Positions 58,628 to 64,000 of a DNA stretch of 64,000 bases are shown here, piece by piece (position 1 is the stretch's first letter; every line of letters begins with the position of its first letter). The notes under the pieces are model-generated. The model was not told where the DNA came from. It saw only the letters and a list, made by a program, of their open reading frames with translations, and searched no databases. The position numbers and the translations under genes are program-made. This DNA is from UBA6663 sp044226485. GTDB lineage: Bacteria > Chloroflexota > Anaerolineae > Anaerolineales > UBA6663. The DNA lies in assembly GCA_044226485.1 (NCBI GenBank), contig JBGAGY010000001.1, forward strand, positions 496,001 through 560,000, given 5' to 3'.

Positions 58628-58656
58628 TTGCATATTCGCCACCGGTCGGCTACCAT
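58628..58656 (+). promoter_or_regulatory. Promoter of xseA
   Basis: TTGCAT (58628-58633), 17 bp, TACCAT (58651-58656), then 10 nt to the ATG at 58667. The leader is expected to be only a few nt long. Confidence 0.6.
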
Positions 58657-58666
58657 CCTTGAACGC

Positions 58667-59908
58667 ATGTTCACGATGCCGCTGCCGTTGGCCCCGGAAA
58701 CCTGGTCGGTCAGTGATCTCAACCGCTATGTCCGTCAGGCGCTGGAGACCGACATCCGGCTGCAAGACGTGCGTGTGCGCGGCGAGATCTCGGGCTTCAA
58801 GGCCTATCCTTCGGGCCACTGGTACTTCACCCTCAAGGACGGCAGCGCCCAGATCTCGTGCGTCCTCTGGAAGCAACGCGCGCTGCGCCAGCGCTATCAC
58901 CCAAGCGAGGGTGATCAAGTCGAGGCTGTCGGGCGGGTCACGCTGTATGAGCAGCGCGGCCAGTATCAATTCGACGTGGCCGTGCTCGAGCCCGTCGGTC
59001 AGGGCGCGCTCTTCGCCGAGTTCGCGCGGCTCAAAGCACAGCTCGAGGCCGAAGGCCTGTTCAACTCAGCCCGCAAACGCCCGCTTCCGACAGACCCGCG
59101 GCATATCGCCCTGATCACATCCCCCAGCGGCGCTGCGCTGCAAGATATGCTCACCATCCTGCGTCGCCGAAATCCGCTCGTCACTGTCACGCTGGTGCCG
59201 ACCGCTGTGCAGGGCCCAGAAGCCGTTCCAGGCCTCGTCGCCGGTCTCAAGCGGTTGCGTCGGCTCGCCGCAGGACCCGCCCAGCGTCGGCCCGACGTGA
59301 TCATTGTGGCCCGCGGTGGCGGCGCCCTCGAGGATCTGTGGGCCTTCAATGATGAGCAGGTCGCGCGCGCCATTGACGCGCTGCGCGGCACGCCGGTGCC
59401 CGTCGTCAGCGGCGTCGGCCATGAGACCGACTTCACCATCGCCGATTTCGTCGCCGATATGCGCGCGCCGACGCCGTCCGCCGCCGCCGAGTTGTGCTCG
59501 CCGATCACGCTCGAGGAGCGCCGGCGTTACATCGACAGCCTGAGCCTTCAAATGGCCGATACGTTCGAGCAGACGCTGCGCCACGAGCGCCACCGCCTCG
59601 AGCAGATGCGCGGCGCCCTGCGCGCGGCTTCGCCATTCGGTCAGATGGCCCTGGCGCGCGCCCACCTGCGCGAGGCAGCGACACGTCTCCAGGCGGCCTT
59701 CCGCCATCAGGTGCGCCTCTCGCGTGAGCGACTCTCTGGCGACATCGCCACGCTGCAGGCCGTCAGCCCCCTGGGCGTGCTCGAGCGCGGCTATGCGATC
59801 GTGCGTCGCCCTGACGGCACCGTCATATCCCATACGGCCGAGGTCTCGGCCGACCAGCCCTTGCGCATCCGCGTGCGCGACGGCGAATTCGATGCGAAAG
59901 CCCTATGA
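58667..59908 (+). CDS. xseA: Exodeoxyribonuclease VII large subunit
   Basis: The 413-aa subunit has the N-terminal OB-fold (VSDLNRYVRQALETDIRLQDVRVRGEISGFK, then GHWYFTLKDG) and the catalytic part with ITSPSGAALQDML, DVIIVARGGGALEDLWAFNDE and PVVSGVGHETDFTIADFVADMRAPTPSAAAE, all characteristic of XseA. It degrades single-stranded DNA together with many XseB subunits. The start at 58667 is set by the promoter just upstream. The long frame starting at 57968 is antisense to the kinase gene. The stop overlaps the xseB start by 4 nt. Confidence 0.95.
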   Translation: MFTMPLPLAPETWSVSDLNRYVRQALETDIRLQDVRVRGEISGFKAYPSGHWYFTLKDGSAQISCVLWKQRALRQRYHPSEGDQVEAVGRVTLYEQRGQYQFDVAVLEPVGQGALFAEFARLKAQLEAEGLFNSARKRPLPTDPRHIALITSPSGAALQDMLTILRRRNPLVTVTLVPTAVQGPEAVPGLVAGLKRLRRLAAGPAQRRPDVIIVARGGGALEDLWAFNDEQVARAIDALRGTPVPVVSGVGHETDFTIADFVADMRAPTPSAAAELCSPITLEERRRYIDSLSLQMADTFEQTLRHERHRLEQMRGALRAASPFGQMALARAHLREAATRLQAAFRHQVRLSRERLSGDIATLQAVSPLGVLERGYAIVRRPDGTVISHTAEVSADQPLRIRVRDGEFDAKAL

Positions 59909-60171
59909 GCCCTCGAACCCGACGCATTCGCGACGACTCGCAGCCTGCCGATGTTTCGTCACTGACCTATGAGCAGGCCCTGGCCGAGCTCGAGGCCCTC
60001 GTCGACAAGCTCGAAGCGGGCGCCTCGCTCGACGAGGCCCTGAAGCTGTACGAACGCGGCCAGGAGCTCGCCGCACATTGCGGCCGTTTGCTTGAGCACG
60101 CCGAGCTCCGCCTCAAGGAACTCACGCCGGGCGCGACGGCCGACGCCGACGACGTGGAAGAAGACGATTGA
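59905..60171 (+). CDS. xseB: Exodeoxyribonuclease VII small subunit
   Basis: The 88-aa protein has the XseB helical hairpin: LTYEQALAELEALVDKLEAGASLDEALKLYERGQELAAHC, then an acidic tail (DADDVEEDD). It binds along the helices of XseA. ATGA overlap with xseA ensures coupled synthesis. A basic N-terminal extension of about 18 residues is longer than in many homologues. Confidence 0.94.
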   Translation: MSPRTRRIRDDSQPADVSSLTYEQALAELEALVDKLEAGASLDEALKLYERGQELAAHCGRLLEHAELRLKELTPGATADADDVEEDD

Positions 60172-60199
60172 CGCCTGAGGACGCGGAGCAGCGAGCGAC

Positions 60200-60649
60200 A
60201 TGAGCGAACTCTTTGCGCAGTTGATCGCCAATCAGGTCATTTGGGCCGGCTTTTGGGCCTGGTTCGTGGCGCAGATCATCAAGCCACCGATCCACTACGC
60301 CCAACATCGCGAGTGGAACTGGCGCCACATGCTCAGCGCCGGCGGTATGCCGTCGTCTCACTCAGCCCTGATCATGAGTTGCACGACCGCCATCGGCCTC
60401 AAAGATGGATTCAACTCGCCGCTTTTCGCTCTGGCGTGGGTGATCTCGATGATCGTCATCTACGACGCGACCGGCGTGCGCCGCCAGGCCGGCGATCAGG
60501 CCCGTATCCTCAATCTGATGATCGATGAGCTCTTCACCGGCCATCCCCTGGCCGAGAAGGAATTGCAGGAGCGCCTGGGCCACACTCCGCGCCAGGTGCT
60601 CGCCGGCATCGCGCTCGGCATCGTGGTGGCGGCTTTGGTGGTTCAGTAG
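60200..60649 (+). CDS. YuiD-like divergent PAP2-family membrane protein
   Basis: The 149-aa protein has three or four membrane segments and the DUF212 pattern: FVAQIIKPP near the start, MLSAGGMPSSHSALIMSCTTAIGLKDGF in the middle, and YDATGVRRQAGDQARILN. The SxxSH block is the PAP2-type phosphate-binding motif, so a lipid phosphatase activity is possible but unproven. It follows xseB after 28 nt. Confidence 0.88.
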   Translation: MSELFAQLIANQVIWAGFWAWFVAQIIKPPIHYAQHREWNWRHMLSAGGMPSSHSALIMSCTTAIGLKDGFNSPLFALAWVISMIVIYDATGVRRQAGDQARILNLMIDELFTGHPLAEKELQERLGHTPRQVLAGIALGIVVAALVVQ

Positions 60650-60654
60650 AAATC

Positions 60655-60705
60655 GAACGACGAAGGACCCAGGTTGTGTGAGACAACCTGGGTCCTTCGT
60701 CGTTC
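60655..60705. terminator. Perfect 23-bp hairpin between convergent genes
   Basis: GAACGACGAAGGACCCAGGT continues to a GTGAG loop and is matched exactly on the other side. It lies 5 nt after the DUF212 stop and 15 nt from the murJ stop, so it probably ends both transcripts. Confidence 0.75.
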
Positions 60706-60720
60706 ATCATTCGTCAGTTT

Positions 60721-62274
60721 TCAGCGCCTCAAGCGCTTCACGACCACTTCAGGGATCTGCCGCGCCTCTGGCACGGCCAGCGCCCAGATCATCGCCCAGT
60801 AGACGACGACGCCCAACACGAGCGCGCCGGCCAGGACCAGCCAACTGGAAAGCCCTGCCGAGACGACCAACCACGCATACAGGACCCCGGCCATCGCGAC
60901 AGCGGCGAGCGCACATCGCCATGTGACAGACGCCAGCGAGCGCAGGGCGAGGCCATTCATGCGGCCGCGGAGCAGCCAGGCCAGCGTGCTCACCTCGATC
61001 GTCGTGGCCACGGTGTTCGCGAGCGCCAGTCCGACGTGTCCCAGGCCCGAGAAGATCAGCACGAACGCCACACTGAGCACGACGTTGAGCAGCATCGCCA
61101 GCGCCCCCACCCAGACCGGCGTCCAGGTGTCCTTGAGCGCGTAGAACCCGCGCACGATCAGCTCGAGCACCGAATGGCTGATCAGACCGATCGTATAGGC
61201 GGTCAGCGCCGCCGAGACCAGCGCCGTCGAGTCGGCGTCGAAACGGCCCGACTCGAAGAGCAGTTTGACGATGAGTTGTCCCAGCATCAGCATCCCGGCC
61301 GTCGCCGGCAGTGCGAGGACAAGCAGAAGCCTGAGCGCTTCGTTGAGGCTGCGGCGCATGCCGTCCAGATCGCCGCGGGCCGCCTGCGCCGAAAAGGTCG
61401 GCAGCACTGCGATGCCAAGCGCCTGCGCGAGGACGACCTGGGGCATGGTGAAGATCTGCCAGGCCTGCTTGAGCGCCGTCACCGATCCCTGCACCAGGGC
61501 GCTGGCCAGGTTCGTGGTGACCACGAGGTTGAGTTGGACGGCGCCGGCGCCGATCAAACGTGGCCCCATCAGGCCGACGACCTGGCGGACCAGCGGGTCG
61601 CCGATATCGGCCCGCAGCCCGAGCGTCGGACGGATCGCGAACAAGGCCGGCAACTGCACGCCAAGGTGAAGGAAAGCGCCCAGCACCGAGCCCCAGGCCA
61701 GGCCAAAGATGCCCATCGTGGGGCTGAGGAAGATCAGGCCCAGGATCGTGCCCACCCAGTAGAACGTCGGCGCCAACGCGGCTGCCAGAAAGCGCCCATG
61801 GGCGTTGAGGATGCCCATGATCAGGCCGCTGATCGCAAACACAGTTGGGGAAAGCGCCAGGATGCGCAGGAGGTCGACCGCCAGGTCCATCTGGCCGGGG
61901 TTGCGTACGAACCCGGGGGCCAGCAAGGCGAGCAACCAGGGGGCCGCCAGGGCCGCCAAAGCCGACGCCCCGGCCAATACCAGCGACACAAGGGTCATGG
62001 TGCTGCTGGCCAGCCGCCAGGCCCCTAGCGGGTCGGACCGTGTGAGGGCGTCCGTAAAAGTCGGGACGAAGGCTGACGCCAATGCTCCGCCAGCCGCCAG
62101 AGCGAAAAGAAGATCCGGCAGGGTCTGGGCGGCGTAAAACGCGTCGATTTCAAGGCCGGTTCCGAAGCGATTGGCGATCAGGACCTGCCGGACGAGGCCG
62201 GTCAGGTTGCTCAGCACGAAGGCGGCCATGACCACGCCGGCATTGCGGGTCAATTGACGCTGGGTTGGGGTCAC
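60721..62274 (-). CDS. murJ: Lipid II flippase MurJ (MviN family)
   Basis: The 517-aa membrane protein has about fourteen hydrophobic segments and the MurJ features NLTGLVRQVLIANRFGTGLEIDAFYAAQTLPDLLFAL, with conserved Arg residues, and GALASAFVPTFTDAL. It moves lipid II across the membrane for peptidoglycan synthesis. The GTG start at 62274 is chosen because TATAAT (62281-62286) ends 6 nt before it, giving a leaderless mRNA. The frame extending to 62355 would run through the promoter and the structured element upstream. Confidence 0.93.
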   Translation of the reverse strand: MTPTQRQLTRNAGVVMAAFVLSNLTGLVRQVLIANRFGTGLEIDAFYAAQTLPDLLFALAAGGALASAFVPTFTDALTRSDPLGAWRLASSTMTLVSLVLAGASALAALAAPWLLALLAPGFVRNPGQMDLAVDLLRILALSPTVFAISGLIMGILNAHGRFLAAALAPTFYWVGTILGLIFLSPTMGIFGLAWGSVLGAFLHLGVQLPALFAIRPTLGLRADIGDPLVRQVVGLMGPRLIGAGAVQLNLVVTTNLASALVQGSVTALKQAWQIFTMPQVVLAQALGIAVLPTFSAQAARGDLDGMRRSLNEALRLLLVLALPATAGMLMLGQLIVKLLFESGRFDADSTALVSAALTAYTIGLISHSVLELIVRGFYALKDTWTPVWVGALAMLLNVVLSVAFVLIFSGLGHVGLALANTVATTIEVSTLAWLLRGRMNGLALRSLASVTWRCALAAVAMAGVLYAWLVVSAGLSSWLVLAGALVLGVVVYWAMIWALAVPEARQIPEVVVKRLRR

Positions 62275-62280
62275 GGCTGG

Positions 62281-62286
62281 ATTATA
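62281..62286 (-). promoter_or_regulatory. -10 box of murJ (leaderless GTG)
   Basis: A consensus TATAAT on the minus strand is 6 nt from the GTG at 62274. No -35 was recognised. Confidence 0.6.
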
Positions 62287-62322
62287 CGGGGAGCGCCTGA
62301 AGACGCCGGGTCTGTTAATGGC

Positions 62323-62390
62323 GAGAGCCCGGGACGCCGACCCAGGCTCTCTCAAGGAGGAGAAGAAGAGTTATGCCCTTCTGGTGAGTA
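62323..62390 (+). ncRNA. Structured RNA-like element, copy 1 (hairpin plus purine tract)
   Basis: A hairpin (GAGAGCC, one mismatch, GGG around loop ACGCCGA) is followed by AAGGAGGAGAAGAAGAGTT and ATGCCCTTCTGGTGA. The purine run looks like a very strong Shine-Dalgarno site, and the four-codon frame Met-Pro-Phe-Trp-stop follows at 62373-62387. A second copy lies about 200 nt on. Function is unknown. Confidence 0.5.
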
Positions 62391-62529
62391 CAATATCCGA
62401 TTCCGAAATCCCAGGCATGTCTGCCGTTCTACGCGAACCCTACGCTTGCCCTACGCTCGCATAAACTTTTGCTAAATTCCAAACAATGCGCACAAGTGAG
62501 CACCCTGGCTGCCGACGTCCCGCTTAAAT

Positions 62530-62597
62530 GACCAGAGCCCGGGACGCCGACCCGGGCTCTGGTCACTTAGGAGGAGAAGAAGAGTTTGCCCTTCTTG
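62530..62597 (+). ncRNA. Structured RNA-like element, copy 2
   Basis: A perfect 13-bp hairpin (ACCAGAGCCCGGG with its complement) has the same ACGCCGA loop as copy 1 and is followed by AGGAGGAGAAGAAGAGTT and TGCCCTTCT. The outer closing pair is C-G here and G-C in copy 1, a compensatory change. The ATG of the mini-frame in copy 1 lacks its A here, leaving TTG. Confidence 0.5.
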
Positions 62598-62599
62598 CA

Positions 62600-62856
62600 C
62601 AGTAGAATACGGCAGAAGTCGAGCCCCTGCCCAACGCGCCGCCCACGCCTTCGGCACGTCCAGCCAACGCCTTCCAAACGGCTGGCCGCCTCCAGCCGCT
62701 CTACGACCTCAGTCTCCAATATTATGTAATCAACTTTGTCAAGTCAGGAGCGATCATCTGTGCGTCTATCCCAGTCTTCGCTCGGCAGCGGGACATCGGC
62801 TGGCCCGCACCACCAGGATCCGGCAGTGCCTGGCAGCTCTCGCCTGTCCCGGTGGC
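62600..62856. other. Gene-poor stretch before the ABC leader
   Basis: No ORF with a ribosome site or recognisable product was found. The sequence is GC-rich to about 62715 and then contains a short A/T-richer part (ATATTATGTAATCAAC). Confidence 0.4.
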
Positions 62857-62886
62857 TTGACTTGGCTGAGCGCCATGTGTTAAGGT
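62857..62886 (+). promoter_or_regulatory. Promoter of the ABC-ATPase leader
   Basis: TTGACT (62857-62862), 18 bp, TAAGGT (62881-62886). Transcription would start near 62893, about 215 nt before the ATPase start codon. Confidence 0.5.
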
Positions 62887-62939
62887 GACGGTCTGCACGT
62901 CTTACCCACGTGACACCGTTGAAAGGAGCGCAACCGAGC

Positions 62940-63032
62940 ATGTCCCTGTCCAGTTACGCACTCGCGTTCGTCTCACAGTCCGGGCTCGCCGGACACCGTT
63001 GGCTTCGTTGCGCCCCACCTCGTCGTTCCTGA
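62940..63032 (+). CDS. Possible 30-aa leader peptide
   Basis: AAAGGAG (62922-62928) lies 11 nt before an ATG that opens 30 codons, beginning MSLSSYALAFVSQSGLAG and ending PPRRS. The stop falls 21 nt before a strong terminator hairpin and 75 nt before the ABC gene. The order promoter, short ORF, terminator, resistance-type ABC ATPase matches ribosome-mediated attenuators. No similarity was recognised, and the ORF could be chance. Confidence 0.4.
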   Translation: MSLSSYALAFVSQSGLAGHRWLRCAPPRRS

Positions 63033-63053
63033 CGTCTTCATTCGACACTCCAG

Positions 63054-63085
63054 GACCGTGGGCAGGCGCTCACGGTCTTTTTTTT
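63054..63085 (+). terminator. Rho-independent terminator in the ABC leader
   Basis: GACCGTG and CACGGTC enclose a 10-nt loop and are followed by eight T residues. It lies 22 nt before the ATPase ATG, in the same direction, so either it is an attenuator or it ends a separate small transcript. Confidence 0.85.
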
Positions 63086-63107
63086 CGCCTTGCGATAGGA
63101 ATACGCC

Positions 63108-64000
63108 ATGTCTGACAACCTTGCGATCGCCGTCGAGCACGTGGGCCGCATTTACAAGATTCGGGGCGCCAAGCGCGGCGAGCCGACCGAGCGCGTCGCG
63201 CTCAAGGACATCGACCTCGAAGTGCCGCGCGGCGAGTTCTTCGGCTTGCTCGGCCCGAACGGCGCTGGTAAATCGACGCTGATCAAGATCCTGACTACGT
63301 TGCTGGCTCCGACCACGGGCCGTGCGCTGGTGGCCGGCTTCGACGTGATCAAACAGGCCCACGAAGTCCGACCGCGCATCAACATGGTCAGCGGCGGCGA
63401 GTCCTCGGGCTACGGCCTGCTGACCGTGCGCGAGAACCTGTGGATGTTCGCCCAGTTCTACGGGCTCGACACGCGCACGGCTCACGCGCGCATCGACGAG
63501 ATGCTGGGCATCGTCGGGCTGTCGGATCGCGCCAACACCAAGATCTCGGACCTGTCGACGGGACTGCGCCAGAAGATGAACATCGTCCGCGGATTCATCA
63601 CCGATCCCGAGGTCGTGTTTCTCGACGAGCCGACCCTGGGCCTCGACGTCGGCGCCAGCCGCGACATCCGCACATTCGTGCGCGCCTGGATGGCCGGCCG
63701 ATCTGATCGCACGCTGCTCATCACCACGCATTACATGGCCGAGGCTGACGAGCTCTGCGACCGCATCGCGATCATCAACGCCGGCAAGGTGATGGCCTGC
63801 GACACGCCGAGCGCGCTCAAGCGCAACCTACAGACCGAGGCCGTCTACGAACTGGAGGTGACCCCGCTCAAGCCGGGCAGCGACGGCGCGCTCCAGTCTT
63901 TGCCCGGCGTGCGCAACCTGACGCACACGCCGCTCGACGGCAAAGCCTCGCTGCAGGTCATCCTCAGCGGCGACGACGCGCTCGGCGGTCTGATCACGGG
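63108..64000 (+). CDS. ABC transporter ATPase, ABC-2/DrrA-NatA type (partial)
   Basis: The open frame runs off the right edge after 297 codons. It has Walker A GPNGAGKST, an unusual signature LSTGLRQKM in place of LSGGQ (as in NatA/YhaQ-like exporters), Walker B VVFLDEPTLGLD and the switch region TTHYMAEADELCDR. The usual C-terminal regulatory part begins (LEVTPLKPG). Such ATPases pair with ABC-2 permeases that export drugs, lipids or sodium. The permease should lie just outside the window. The ATG at 63108 follows a terminator and possible leader peptide. Confidence 0.88.
   Translation, partial: MSDNLAIAVEHVGRIYKIRGAKRGEPTERVALKDIDLEVPRGEFFGLLGPNGAGKSTLIKILTTLLAPTTGRALVAGFDVIKQAHEVRPRINMVSGGESSGYGLLTVRENLWMFAQFYGLDTRTAHARIDEMLGIVGLSDRANTKISDLSTGLRQKMNIVRGFITDPEVVFLDEPTLGLDVGASRDIRTFVRAWMAGRSDRTLLITTHYMAEADELCDRIAIINAGKVMACDTPSALKRNLQTEAVYELEVTPLKPGSDGALQSLPGVRNLTHTPLDGKASLQVILSGDDALGGLIT

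Noticed and set aside
57968..58666. N-terminal extension of the xseA frame
   Set aside because: It is antisense to the glycerate kinase gene. The promoter at 58628-58656 and the usual XseA N-terminus place the start at 58667.
62889..63085. T-box leader before the ABC ATPase
   Set aside because: No specifier loop or T-box consensus was found. The short ORF and terminator fit a translation-type attenuator better, and even that is unproven.

Overview
The window is high-GC bacterial DNA, densely coded on both strands. It most resembles a Chloroflexota chromosome (Anaerolineae/Chloroflexia-like). That is inferred from the mix of proteins rather than from a marker gene: Thr/Pro-rich lipoproteins, very large multi-GAF sensor proteins, a CrtYcd-type lycopene cyclase with a CruF-like protein, a ubiE-type methyltransferase, a Flp-type pilin and the archaeal/Thermotoga-length AdoHcy hydrolase. 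There is no rRNA, no CRISPR array and no prophage. One tRNA-Gly(CCC) is present.

Layout. 1-2270: the end of an alpha/beta hydrolase, a VOC protein, an NBR1-Ig-like lipoprotein and two small membrane proteins. 2354-4720: a methyl-cycle pair (PfkB nucleoside kinase and AdoHcy hydrolase). 4878-8191: a TPR lytic transglycosylase and a secreted duplicated-repeat protein. 8332-11846: a cobalamin-riboswitch operon (binding protein, permease, adenosyltransferase) with a consensus promoter and an intrinsic terminator as expression platform. 12029-14364: metallophosphoesterase, pilin, UbiE/MenG and the tRNA. 14563-27971: a one-direction signalling block with two stand-alone receivers, two kinase-less membrane GAF sensors and a 1603-aa multi-GAF histidine kinase, followed by a threonine synthase fused to a receiver domain and an EamA exporter. 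28000-32048: pyruvate kinase behind a coupled short ORF, then three consecutive zinc-ribbon proteins. 32083-34741: a fused LivH-LivM permease behind an ABATE/CGNR-like regulator. 35219-38362: a NarL-type regulator, ComM, a REP-associated transposase (RAYT) and its palindromes. 39898-43065: a cytochrome c maturation cluster (ccmE with a Cys-type haem motif, ccmA, ccmB, ccmC, small ccmD). 43423-47552: a saccharopine-dehydrogenase-family protein and a 949-aa ClpB-like AAA+ protein fused to a degenerate release-factor-2 module. 47998-53950: a carotenoid cluster (crtI, crtB, crtYcd, cruF-like, plsY, glycosyltransferase). 54248-62274: LURP-one-like protein, lipoprotein, phosphohexomutase, glycerate 2-kinase, xseA-xseB, a YuiD-like protein and murJ. 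62275-63107: a gene-poor stretch with duplicated structured RNA-like elements and an apparent leader-ORF/terminator, followed by an ABC ATPase that runs off the end.

Three patterns cut across the window. Many genes have a TANNAT box 6-7 nt (some 10-11 nt) before the start codon, so leaderless transcription looks common. Many intergenic gaps hold unusually long, nearly perfect hairpins built from short repeated words such as GACGAA or GGCGAG. Translational overlaps (ATGA) link several functional partners (ccmA/ccmB, xseA/xseB, crtB/crtY, comM/RAYT). The most unusual objects are the AAA+/RF2-like fusion, the threonine synthase-receiver fusion downstream of the phosphorelay genes, the zinc-ribbon triad and the duplicated RNA-like elements at 62.3-62.6 kb. 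All functions are read from motifs and context. Nothing was searched against a database.
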